From an uncultured Oscillospiraceae bacterium (GTDB taxonomy: Bacteria > Bacillota_A > Clostridia > Oscillospirales > Oscillospiraceae), in assembly GCA_910584605.1 (NCBI GenBank), contig CAJUAW010000131.1, positions 1 to 7,109 on the forward strand: a stretch of DNA of 7,109 bases. The letters run 5' to 3'. The notes under the pieces were generated by a model. It did no database searches. It was not told the DNA's origin and saw only the letters and a list, made by a program, of their open reading frames with translations. Both the position numbers and the translations under genes were made by a program. The stretch's first letter is position 1; each line of letters begins with the position of its first letter. Below, one piece after another: positions 1 to 6,376 of this stretch.

Positions 1-550
1 GCAGGGCAAGGGGGCCCTCAAAGCCCACATAGGGCACGTCGATGCCGGCGCAGAAATCAGCGCGGCGGTGTTTACCGGGGGGGGCGATCATGCCCAGCAG
101 GGCGCCCATGGCGATGATGGAGCCGGCGGTTACCGCGTCGATGCCCATAAGGGCCAGCACAGGGGCCATGATGGACCCGGCGGACAGCACGGCGGCGGTG
201 GAGGAGCCGGTGATCATGCCGGGGAACATGATGATGAGCATGATGAGGATGAGCAGCACAGCGGGGACCTTGTGGAACTTCTCGATGATCAGGCTGCTCA
301 GGGCGTCCAGCGCGCCGGAGTCCTCAATGACCTTCATAAAGATCATGGCGCAGCCGATGGTAAGGATGGTGTCCACATAGCCGAACTCGCCCTCTACCAT
401 CATACGCAGGGTCTCCAGGCCAAGGCCGCCCTGGATCGCGCCGCACAGGGCGGCGATCATCATAGACACGCCCACCGGCAGCTTCAGCGCGAAGCAGCCC
501 GCCATGAACACGCCTACCATGATGACAAATGTGATGACATAAGCGGTCAT
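1..550 (-). CDS. TRAP-type large permease (DctM-like), N-terminal part, runs off the window
   Basis: This is the first 183 codons of a very hydrophobic membrane protein whose 3' end lies beyond base 1. It starts MTAYVITFVIMVGVFMAG and matches the DctM family of TRAP secondary transporters, which normally have about 420-430 residues and use ion gradients to import organic acids. Visible family marks are FPGMITGSSTAAVLSAG (about residues 109-125), GSIMAP, and the GMIAPP turn (153-158), followed by AGIDVPYVGFEGPL (168-181). The ATG at 550 is preceded by AGAAGGA at suitable spacing. It follows the DUF6305-like lipoprotein by 65 bases and is probably its cotranscribed partner. No DctP binding protein or DctQ small permease is visible, though either could lie outside. 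Residues 159-166 read GKHRRADF where the family expects something like VNTAALI; the neighbouring frame encodes VNTAAL, so two compensating frameshifts bracket this stretch. Family call is firm, substrate unknown. Confidence 0.85.
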   Translation of the reverse strand, partial: MTAYVITFVIMVGVFMAGCFALKLPVGVSMMIAALCGAIQGGLGLETLRMMVEGEFGYVDTILTIGCAMIFMKVIEDSGALDALSSLIIEKFHKVPAVLLILIMLIIMFPGMITGSSTAAVLSAGSIMAPVLALMGIDAVTAGSIIAMGALLGMIAPPGKHRRADFCAGIDVPYVGFEGPLAL

Positions 551-577
551 ATGTTTTCCTTCTTCCAGATTTATTTG

Positions 578-604
578 CTTCCCGCTCCAGTCCGGAGCGG
601 GAAG
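578..604 (-). repeat. Perfect 11-bp intercistronic hairpin between the lipoprotein and permease genes
   Basis: CTTCCCGCTCC (578-588) and GGAGCGGGAAG (594-604) are perfect inverted repeats with a 5-base loop. On the minus strand the stem is followed by CAAATAAATCT, not a T tract, and then by the ribosome site of the permease gene. It is therefore more likely an mRNA-stabilising or processing hairpin, or a leaky attenuator, than a full terminator. Confidence 0.6.
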
Positions 605-615
605 TCTAGATTCCA

Positions 616-1266
616 TTACGCAACGCCGAACAGGGTCTTCAGGGTGGCGATGCAGTCGGCCACCTGCTCCACGTAGGCGCTGGGGGTGCTGTTGCCGGCC
701 AGGATGCCGCTCATCAGGCCGTCGCCGTCACCCTCGGCCACCACAACGGCGACGTCAGCGGCGGCAAAGGAGGGGGTGATGAAGGAATCGGACAGGGTGC
801 CCCGGCGGGCGGAGCCGCCGGTATGCATGGCCACCACGGTAATGCCCAGCTCATCGGCCTTTTTCAGCAGGGCGTCGGTGCGGGCCAGCTCCTGGTCGGC
901 GTCGATGCCGGCGGCGCCCAGGCCCTTGGAGGAGCCGCCCACAGCCAGAATCAGGGTTTTGCAGTCGGAGGGCAGGTCCTCGGCGTTGATGGTGTTGTTC
1001 AGGGTGACCTCAATGCCGGCCTTGCCGCACAGGGTGCCCACGATCTCCACGTCGGCGCTCTGGCCGACGCTGGTGAGGACGGCGGGGGTGGCGCAGGAGC
1101 CGGCTTCGATCTCGGGCAGGCTGGAGCTGTCGCCGCCGGCCTGGGAGCCGGAGGCACTGGAGGTGCTGGGATTATTGGAGGAGGCAGGGGTTTTGCTGTC
1201 GCCGCCGCAGGCGGCCAGGGAGAGGGTCATAGCCGCAGCCAGACCCAAGATCAGCAGTTTTTTCAT
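616..1266 (-). CDS. Small surface lipoprotein, DUF6305-like
   Basis: The product is 216 residues. A type II signal peptide ends in the lipobox LAAC (Cys20), followed by a Ser/Gly/Pro-rich linker to about residue 55, so the protein should be lipid-anchored on the outer face of the membrane. The folded part carries LTSVGQSADVE (64-73), LAVGGSSKGLGAAGID (107-122) and MHTGGSARRGTLSD (147-160), with alternating strand/helix character suggesting a small alpha/beta (Rossmann-like) domain. These motifs resemble the DUF6305 family as I remember it; I know of no established function. The ATG at 1266 is chosen over an in-frame TTG at 1272 because AAGGAAG lies 8 bases before the ATG and only 2 before the TTG. 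It begins 33 bases after the ggt stop codon and precedes a TRAP-like permease, so a role as extracytoplasmic partner of that permease is plausible but inferred. Confidence 0.85.
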   Translation of the reverse strand: MKKLLILGLAAAMTLSLAACGGDSKTPASSNNPSTSSASGSQAGGDSSSLPEIEAGSCATPAVLTSVGQSADVEIVGTLCGKAGIEVTLNNTINAEDLPSDCKTLILAVGGSSKGLGAAGIDADQELARTDALLKKADELGITVVAMHTGGSARRGTLSDSFITPSFAAADVAVVVAEGDGDGLMSGILAGNSTPSAYVEQVADCIATLKTLFGVA

Positions 1267-1299
1267 GTTCAAAACTTCCTTTCCATTTTTTGTCTACGC

Positions 1300-3120
1300 T
1301 CAGAAGCCCAGGGCCTTGCCGTCACGTCGGGGATCACCGGCACCGTCCAAGGTGCCGTCCTCCGCGTAGCGGACTGCGTTGACGGAGCCAAAGCTGCGGT
1401 TGAATTCATCGCTGGCGTTCATGGTCCAGCCCTTGGCCTCCATCTCAGCAATGGTCTCAGAGGAGAAGCGGCTTTCATAGTTCAGAGTGGTGTCTCTGAA
1501 GCCGGAGATACGGGGGGCGTCCACGGCCTCCTGCATGGTCATGCCATGGTCGATCAGGTTGGAGCAGATCTGAGCCACAGTGGCGATGATGGTGGTACCG
1601 CCGGGAGAGCCGATAGCGGCGAAGGGCTCGCCGTCCTTCATGATGATGGTGGGAGACATGGAGGACAGGGGGGTCTTGCCGCCGGCGATGGAGTTGGGGT
1701 GTCCAGCACCTACGTTGAAGTCGCCCATCTCATTGTTCAGGATAAAGCCGTATCCGTCGGCGGCCACAGCAGCGCCGAAGTAGCCGTTCACGGTAAAGGT
1801 AACGGAGACGATATTGCCTTCCTTGTCAGCCACGGAGAAGTGGGTCGTATCCTCATGCTCGTACATCCAGGGATCATCGGGGAGTACATTGGTCATGGCA
1901 GTGTCCATGTCAATTTTAGCGGCCAGCTTGGCGGCATAGTCCTTGTTAGCCAGGCCATTCACGGGCACGTCAACATACTTGGTATCGCCCATGTACTCGC
2001 CCCGGTCGGCGTAGGCCATGGCGAAGGCGGAGCCAACCAGGTGCTGCTTCTCGGCGGAGTCATGCTCCATAGAGGGGACGTCGAAGTTCTCCAGGATGTT
2101 CAGGATCTCCAGGATGATGGTGCCGCCGGAGGAGGGGGAGGGAGAGGAGTAGATGTCATAGCCACGGTAGGTGCCGTGGACAGGCTCCATGACCTCCACT
2201 TGGTAGTTAGCCAGGTCCTCCATGGTCAGCAGTCCGCCGTATTTCTGGACGGCCTTCACCATAGCCTCAGCGATCTCGCCCTTGTAGAACACATCGGCGC
2301 CGTCCTTGGCGATCAGGCGCAGGGTCTTGGCGTAGTCCTTGTTGACAAAGGTGTCCCCCACATCGTAGGGCAAAAGTATACCGTCAACATCCTTCAGGAA
2401 AATCTTGCCGCTCTCAGAGTAAAGCATCAGCTTGTCATAGGTGTTGTTCATGTCAGCAGATAAGGTGGGGGTAACGGTGAAGCCTTTCTCAGCCAGCTCA
2501 ATGATGGGGGCCACGATCTCATCCCGGGACATAGTGCCGTAGTTCTCCAGGGCGTACAGCATACCGGCCACTGTGCCGGGTACGCCAACGGCCTTGCCAC
2601 CGGACATATTCTGGCTGCCGATCACCTTGCCCTCGGCGTCCACCTGCCACATATCGGGGGTGGCGGCGGCGGGAGCGCACTCACGGAAGTTGATGAACTT
2701 GATCTCGCCGGTCTCGGCGGAGCGCATGGTCATAAAGCCGCCGCCGCCCAGGCCGGTGGCATTGGGTTCGACCAGGCCCAGGGTAAAGGCCACAGCCACG
2801 GCTGCGTCCACCGCGTTGCCGCCGTTCTCGATAATAGTGCGGCCGATCTTGGAGGCTTCGTACTTACCGGAGGACACCACGGCGTTCTGGCCGGTGGCGT
2901 CACGGCCGGTGGTGGTCAGGGTGCCGTCCTCGTTCCAGAGGATGAAATCGTCCAGAGAGGTATAGCCGTCGTCCGCAGGCTGTGCGGAGCTGTCGCCGGG
3001 AGCGTTGCTGCTGGCGGCAGGCGTTCCGCTGCCAGAGCTGGCGGCGGGTGCTTTGGGGCCGCACGCGGTCAGAGAGAGGGCCAGTGCCAGTGTGGTTAGC
3101 AGGGCTGTGAGTTTTTTCAT
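1300..3120 (-). CDS. ggt: Gamma-glutamyltransferase (glutathione hydrolase), lipoprotein
   Basis: A 606-residue N-terminal-nucleophile enzyme of family T3 that moves or hydrolyses gamma-glutamyl groups (glutathione, gamma-glutamyl peptides, glutamine) outside the cell. Signal peptide MKKLTALLTTLALALSLTAC gives lipidated Cys20, then a low-complexity linker to about residue 48. The precursor should cleave itself before Thr425 in DTTHFSVADKEGNIVSV, making a large subunit (about 21-424) and a small subunit (425-606). Substrate residues, by comparison with the E. coli enzyme: Arg146 in NFRECAP, Asn445 in FTVNGYFG, Glu464/Asp467 in NNEMGDF, Ser486-Ser487 in PLSSMSP and Gly507-Gly508 in GSPGG. The protein ends DPRRDGKALGF, as usual. 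The stretch from Asp467 to Ser486 is about ten residues shorter than in E. coli, so the lid loop is missing, as in Bacillus. Start: AGGAGG (3128-3133) sits 7 bases before the ATG. It is first in its operon, behind its own promoter. Confidence 0.97.
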   Translation of the reverse strand: MKKLTALLTTLALALSLTACGPKAPAASSGSGTPAASSNAPGDSSAQPADDGYTSLDDFILWNEDGTLTTTGRDATGQNAVVSSGKYEASKIGRTIIENGGNAVDAAVAVAFTLGLVEPNATGLGGGGFMTMRSAETGEIKFINFRECAPAAATPDMWQVDAEGKVIGSQNMSGGKAVGVPGTVAGMLYALENYGTMSRDEIVAPIIELAEKGFTVTPTLSADMNNTYDKLMLYSESGKIFLKDVDGILLPYDVGDTFVNKDYAKTLRLIAKDGADVFYKGEIAEAMVKAVQKYGGLLTMEDLANYQVEVMEPVHGTYRGYDIYSSPSPSSGGTIILEILNILENFDVPSMEHDSAEKQHLVGSAFAMAYADRGEYMGDTKYVDVPVNGLANKDYAAKLAAKIDMDTAMTNVLPDDPWMYEHEDTTHFSVADKEGNIVSVTFTVNGYFGAAVAADGYGFILNNEMGDFNVGAGHPNSIAGGKTPLSSMSPTIIMKDGEPFAAIGSPGGTTIIATVAQICSNLIDHGMTMQEAVDAPRISGFRDTTLNYESRFSSETIAEMEAKGWTMNASDEFNRSFGSVNAVRYAEDGTLDGAGDPRRDGKALGF

Positions 3121-3194
3121 CAAAATTCCTCCTTTTACAATTTCACGGTCCAGGACAGTCGCGCGCCTGATCCTGTCGCGCTTTTGACAGAACA

Positions 3195-3224
3195 ATGATA
3201 TAAAAATAGCTCTGTTTTTGTCTA
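3195..3224 (-). promoter_or_regulatory. Predicted sigma-A promoter of the ggt operon
   Basis: On the minus strand, TAGACA (3224-3219, 5 of 6 to TTGACA) is followed by an 18-base spacer and TATCAT (3200-3195, 5 of 6 to TATAAT). Transcription would start near 3188, giving a 5' leader of about 68 bases. The -10 box and spacer length are identical to those of the promoter at 6346-6375. Confidence 0.65.
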
Positions 3225-3244
3225 TATTTCTCTCATATCTCTCT
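3225..3244 (-). promoter_or_regulatory. Putative activator site directly upstream of the ggt -35 box
   Basis: The minus strand reads AGAGAGATATGAGAGAAATA and abuts the -35 hexamer. It matches 6377-6396 at 19 of 20 positions. Internally it holds two GAGA-containing halves in tandem about 9 bases apart, as expected for a dimeric response regulator bound just upstream of RNA polymerase. The adjacent CitB-type regulator is the obvious candidate; binding is inferred. Confidence 0.55.
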
Positions 3245-3284
3245 TATTTTCTATGTAGAAATTTTCGGCGTCCTCTCTTGGGAC

Positions 3285-3313
3285 AAAAAAGCTCCCGCCG
3301 CACGGACGGGAGC
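3285..3313 (-). terminator. Rho-independent terminator of the hydrolase-kinase-regulator operon
   Basis: GCTCCCG (3291-3297) and CGGGAGC (3307-3313) form a 7-bp GC-rich stem; on the minus strand this is followed at once by TTTTTT (3290-3285). It begins 8 bases past the response regulator stop codon, and separates that operon from the ggt promoter. Confidence 0.85.
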
Positions 3314-3320
3314 CTCATAT

Positions 3321-3944
3321 TCAAATCTGCCGGATGCGGTAGAGGTGTTTAGGCCGGCCCACCTTTCCGTAGACGCTGTCCACATCCACCAGCTTCTGCT
3401 GGGTCATGTGCTGGAGGTAGCGGAACACGGTCTGATAGGCCAGGCCGGTCTCCTTGGAGATATCGTTGGCGGTTACGGGGGCGCTGCACTGGCGCATGTA
3501 GTTCAGGATCAGCTCCAGGGTCCCATGGCTGATCCCCTTGGTAAAGCTGATGTCGATATTCTGCCGCTCCAGAAGCCGCAGGTGGAGCCTGACGCGGCTG
3601 ATGATGTCGGGGGCCTTGATGGGCTTCAGCGCAAAGTCGCTGGCCCCGGCGGCTAAAAACTCGTCCGCCACCTTCTGGCACTCGTCAATGGTGAACACGA
3701 TGATGGGCACGGTGGCCGACAGACAGCGCAGCATCCGCACCCCCTCCACCCCGTTGATCCCAGGCATGTGGTAATCAATGAGTACGATGGTGGGCCGCAG
3801 CTGGGTAAACAGCTTGATTCCTGCGTCCACATCGCAGGCCGTGGCAGTGTTCCAGTCCTGGGTGCGGAACAGCGTTTTCAGGGCAAAGCAGATGTCCTCC
3901 TCGTCGTCAATGCACAGAATCGTCACGTTTTGTCTCTGGTCCAT
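3321..3944 (-). CDS. Response regulator, CitB/DcuR-type architecture
   Basis: The 207-residue product has a receiver domain (about 6-122) joined to a C-terminal winged-helix DNA-binding region (about 135-207). Receiver residues are complete: acidic pair Asp13-Asp14 in CIDDEED, phosphoacceptor Asp57 in VLIDYHMPG, Thr85 and Lys107 in ALKPIKAPD. The C-terminal part has a helix-turn-helix, VTANDISKETGLAYQTVFRYL (about 157-177), then a basic wing GKVGRPKHLYRI, the arrangement seen in citrate/C4-dicarboxylate regulators such as CitB, DpiA and DcuR. Its start lies inside the kinase gene (38-base overlap), with AGGAGG (3954-3959) 9 bases before the ATG, so it has its own strong ribosome site. It is the natural partner of the upstream kinase. 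A near-identical 20-base element before both promoters in the window is the likely binding site. The DNA-binding domain family is less certain than the receiver. Confidence 0.93.
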   Translation of the reverse strand: MDQRQNVTILCIDDEEDICFALKTLFRTQDWNTATACDVDAGIKLFTQLRPTIVLIDYHMPGINGVEGVRMLRCLSATVPIIVFTIDECQKVADEFLAAGASDFALKPIKAPDIISRVRLHLRLLERQNIDISFTKGISHGTLELILNYMRQCSAPVTANDISKETGLAYQTVFRYLQHMTQQKLVDVDSVYGKVGRPKHLYRIRQI

Positions 3945-5343
3945 CCTCTTGCGCCTCCTTTGGAATTTTGATGGTGATTACAGTGCCTTTTCCTACCTCG
4001 CTCCACAGATCAATGATACCGTTAAAGCGCTCTACCACGTCCCGAACGAAAAAGAGTCCCAGTCCGCTGGAGCCGCCGCCGGAATACCCCCTGGTCCAAA
4101 TGTCCTTCAGCTTCTGTATTTCGATTCCCGTTCCGTTGTCGATCACCTGAAAACGGACCCAGGCCCCATCCATGCCTGCGCGAATCGTAATGTTGGGCGC
4201 TCGGCTTGTTTCAATGGCATTGGCGGCGTTTTGCACCAGATTGACCAGCACACGGGAAAAGAGAATTCCATTGACACGTATCCTTGCCTTGGTAACATCC
4301 ATCTCAAGGTGGACGTAGGGGGCGTAATTCTCGATTGATATCTGTGCCAATACCCGGTTCAAGAGTTTTTCCACGGACACAAGGCTTGTCTTATCCTGAT
4401 AGAGGATCTCAGAGATCATCTGGCTCATGTGGTCCACCGAGTTTTCCACCCGTCCCAGCAGCTCCAGCTGTTCCAGTTCGCCGTTCTGCTCGCATTTCAG
4501 CTTGCAGGCCCCCACCAGGGTCTGCACCACCGTCAAGGGAGATTTTAGATCGTGGACAAGATGCTGAATCTCCTGGTAGGTCCGGGTGCGCATCTCGTTC
4601 AGATGGGATTTGGCCTGGATGGCGCTGTTTTGCTCTTTGAGGGCGTCGATCTCCCGGAGGTAGTTCTCATCCCGCAGCAGAATGAACAGCAGAACCGCGC
4701 AGAAGGCAAAGGAAAATATGCCGATCGTGCCCATGGTGTCCAGGGCGGATTCCCCATCCAGCAGCCGGCCGGCCAGCTTGATGGCGATCGAGATCTCGCC
4801 CCTGCCTACGGGCAGGAAGGAGGCTGAAGGCATAATGTCTAAAAACTGCCAGGCGGCCAGCTCCATTGTGACAAAAAGCGTTTTCTTGATGGAAGAAATA
4901 TACCGGTAATTCAATTTGATGAATAAAATGATGAAAAACGCCGCGGTAATGGCAGGAAGGCCAAAGTCGTAGTATATGCCGTAGGCGAGATGAATGCTGC
5001 GGTAAGTGGCGTACAGCAGCAGCAGGATCAGCCCGGCGTTGCAGAACCACGCCTCTCGTCCGTTCCACCGGAATTCCAGGGCGTCGGCAACGAGAAAGGC
5101 GCCGCAATAGTGCGGGAGGGCGCGCACTGTATTCAATACCACCAGCCGCAGAGCGGCGTTGATCAGGTCCAGCCGTTCCCCGTTGATCAACGCCAGATGG
5201 AGAAAGTGACGTACCTGAACGTTTTCCACCGTGAACAGCTGGGGCATACAGAAGCTCAACGCAATCAGCCCAAAGCCCACAAGTAAAATTCTCCGGCTGT
5301 GTACAAAAACCGTCAGCCCTCGAATGGTTCCAATCTTTGTCAT
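3907..5343 (-). CDS. Sensor histidine kinase with about six membrane spans
   Basis: A 478-residue membrane kinase. The first 225 residues are hydrophobic, with probable spans near 18-36, 62-88, 98-116, 128-144, 154-172 and 203-223, and no large external or PAS domain, so it may sense something in the membrane or a partner protein. A short coiled-coil (about 224-258) leads to the phosphorylation helix QHLVHDLKSPL with His264. The ATPase domain has the N box NLVQNAANA (368-376), G1 box DNGTGI (402-407), and G2 box SSGLGLFFVRDVVE (425-438). All catalytic boxes look intact. The ATG at 5343 overlaps the stop of the hydrolase gene as ATGA with AGGGGG just upstream, so translation is probably coupled; a longer reading to 5601 would lie wholly within the hydrolase gene. 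Although the regulator partner is CitB-like, this is not the usual CitA/DcuS kinase with a periplasmic PAS domain. Confidence 0.93.
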   Translation of the reverse strand: MTKIGTIRGLTVFVHSRRILLVGFGLIALSFCMPQLFTVENVQVRHFLHLALINGERLDLINAALRLVVLNTVRALPHYCGAFLVADALEFRWNGREAWFCNAGLILLLLYATYRSIHLAYGIYYDFGLPAITAAFFIILFIKLNYRYISSIKKTLFVTMELAAWQFLDIMPSASFLPVGRGEISIAIKLAGRLLDGESALDTMGTIGIFSFAFCAVLLFILLRDENYLREIDALKEQNSAIQAKSHLNEMRTRTYQEIQHLVHDLKSPLTVVQTLVGACKLKCEQNGELEQLELLGRVENSVDHMSQMISEILYQDKTSLVSVEKLLNRVLAQISIENYAPYVHLEMDVTKARIRVNGILFSRVLVNLVQNAANAIETSRAPNITIRAGMDGAWVRFQVIDNGTGIEIQKLKDIWTRGYSGGGSSGLGLFFVRDVVERFNGIIDLWSEVGKGTVITIKIPKEAQEDGPETKRDDSVH

Positions 5344-6107
5344 GACGCCCCCTGTTCTGAACGCATGCCATACCTGGTCAGTGTAAATTCCACGATATCC
5401 AGCTGCTGCCGCACCCGGCTGGACAGTGCCTCGTCGCGGCCGGTCTCGATTGTGATGACGGGAATTCCCAGCTGTTCCGTTACGGTGCGGTTCAGACTTC
5501 CCTGGGGGGGAGAGCCGTAGAGGGTAAGGGGCCGGCTGTCCGTCCCGAATTCCTCCAGCAGGTCCAGGATCAGGTCCGCCACAGGCCGCATGTCCTGACA
5601 TATCAGGGAGCCGCGCAGATCGTCCCGGGTCCCCTCCGGGGGTTTGGCCTCGTGGAGGTCCAGGACCAGGTCAGGGTCCTTCTCCTGGATGTCCTGATAG
5701 ACAGCCCAGGCGATCCGCTCCGCATCGCAGCCCTCCGGATTGCCGGGGAAGTTGCGGTTCAGGTCCCGCTCCTCCCGGGTCTTTCGCTGGTTGTGCTCCG
5801 CGCCGTAGGCGTTCAGGGGAGCGGCCACATAGAGCGTTCCGGCCTCCGGTTTTGTCCGGCGCAGCTCAGCAGCCGCCTGCCAGCCTGCCGTCTCATCCCC
5901 GTGGGTCCCGCCGACGACATAAACTGTGGGGCCGTCCCGCCCCCCTCTCTGTACATAGACGGGGACCTCCATCTCACTGCCGGGCAGCAGCGTGTACTGC
6001 TCCGGCGCCCCGCCGGGGCTGAACCGAAGCGCCAAAAACAGGATCAGTCCTCCCGCCGCAAGCGCCGGAAGCCAGATCCGATTGTGGCTGCCGCTCCTGC
6101 CATACAT
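5340..6107 (-). CDS. Membrane-anchored M14 metallohydrolase, succinylglutamate desuccinylase/aspartoacylase type
   Basis: A 255-residue protein with a short basic N-terminus, one membrane span (about 11-29), then a zinc-hydrolase domain that by the positive-inside rule faces outward. Zinc ligands are His69 and Glu72 in VGGTHGDE and His152 in LDLHEA. Arg114/Arg118 in RDLNRNFPG should bind the substrate carboxylate, and Glu221 in VITIETG is the likely general base. These are marks of the AstE/AspA branch of M14, which splits N-acyl amino acids, or possibly peptides. The 14-20 residue anchor is unusual for cytosolic AstE/AspA enzymes. The ATG at 6107 is preferred to one at 6122: GGGGAG sits 7 bases before the former and nothing suitable precedes the latter, though the longer form is possible. 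It is the first gene of the operon with the kinase and regulator, overlapping the kinase start by four bases. Exact substrate unknown. Confidence 0.88.
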   Translation of the reverse strand: MYGRSGSHNRIWLPALAAGGLILFLALRFSPGGAPEQYTLLPGSEMEVPVYVQRGGRDGPTVYVVGGTHGDETAGWQAAAELRRTKPEAGTLYVAAPLNAYGAEHNQRKTREERDLNRNFPGNPEGCDAERIAWAVYQDIQEKDPDLVLDLHEAKPPEGTRDDLRGSLICQDMRPVADLILDLLEEFGTDSRPLTLYGSPPQGSLNRTVTEQLGIPVITIETGRDEALSSRVRQQLDIVEFTLTRYGMRSEQGAS

Positions 6108-6144
6108 AATATCACTCCCCATTTCGGATGGACTGTCTCTATGA

Positions 6145-6318
6145 GCGATTCATCAGGCAGGCATCGAGGCAGTCCGCATCAGTTGGCGTTTTTTGGACGA
6201 AGATGGCCTGATCACGGTCCCTCCAGAATATCGTTGGCCGGCCGATGTACCTGAGACGATGCGTTTTGATGCGGGCGCAATCACCGGCGCGTGTATCTTG
6301 GACGCCGTCCATTTGTGA
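6145..6318 (+). pseudogene. Orphan coding remnant, about 57 codons, family not recognised
   Basis: A plus-strand frame between TGA stops at 6142-6144 and 6316-6318 reads like a genuine protein C-terminus. It includes SWRFLDEDG, LITVPPEYRWPADVPE and RFDAGAITGACILDAVHL. There is no ATG near its front and no ribosome site, and it lies between two minus-strand units inside the hydrolase operon's leader. The composition is far more protein-like than the opposite-strand reading of the same bases. The likeliest explanation is the 3' remnant of a decayed or displaced gene. I cannot name the family. It could instead be a chance open frame within a structured leader. Confidence 0.4.
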
Positions 6319-6345
6319 ACCAGACGATGATAACGCTACATTAAC

Positions 6346-6375
6346 ATGATAAAGGAGCATATTTTAGTCCGTCAA
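6346..6375 (-). promoter_or_regulatory. Predicted sigma-A promoter of the hydrolase-kinase-regulator operon
   Basis: On the minus strand TTGACG (6375-6370, 5 of 6) is followed by an 18-base spacer and TATCAT (6351-6346, 5 of 6). Start of transcription would be near 6339, leaving a leader of about 230 bases before the ATG at 6107. The layout duplicates the ggt promoter. Confidence 0.65.
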
Positions 6376-6376
6376 G

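Noticed and set aside
68..676. A 202-codon plus-strand frame rich in His, Asp and Gly
   Set aside because: It is antisense to the permease and lipoprotein genes; the repetitive composition comes from the opposite-strand codons of hydrophobic segments.
823..2463. A 546-codon open frame on the plus strand
   Set aside because: It runs antisense through the lipoprotein and ggt genes, is dominated by Gly/His/Val from GC-rich codon shadowing, and has no recognisable motifs.
3145..3190. Repeated GTCGCGC and GACAG/CTGTC segments in the ggt leader
   Set aside because: The possible stems are only five base pairs and mutually exclusive; not enough to call a leader structure or operator.
3121..3195. 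An N-terminal extension of the gamma-glutamyltransferase from a TTG at 3195
   Set aside because: It overlaps the predicted -10 box, would hide the lipoprotein signal peptide, and ignores the strong AGGAGG before the ATG at 3120.
5344..5601. An 86-codon N-terminal extension of the histidine kinase
   Set aside because: It lies wholly within the hydrolase gene in another frame, has Pro/Arg/Gly-rich shadow composition, and the ATGA overlap gives a natural start.
6236..6243. The 8-base palindrome GGCCGGCC
   Set aside because: Isolated, with no flanking symmetry; expected occasionally in GC-rich DNA.
6139..6360. A 73-codon minus-strand frame upstream of the hydrolase
   Set aside because: No family resemblance; it spans the predicted promoter and its composition is less protein-like than the opposite strand.
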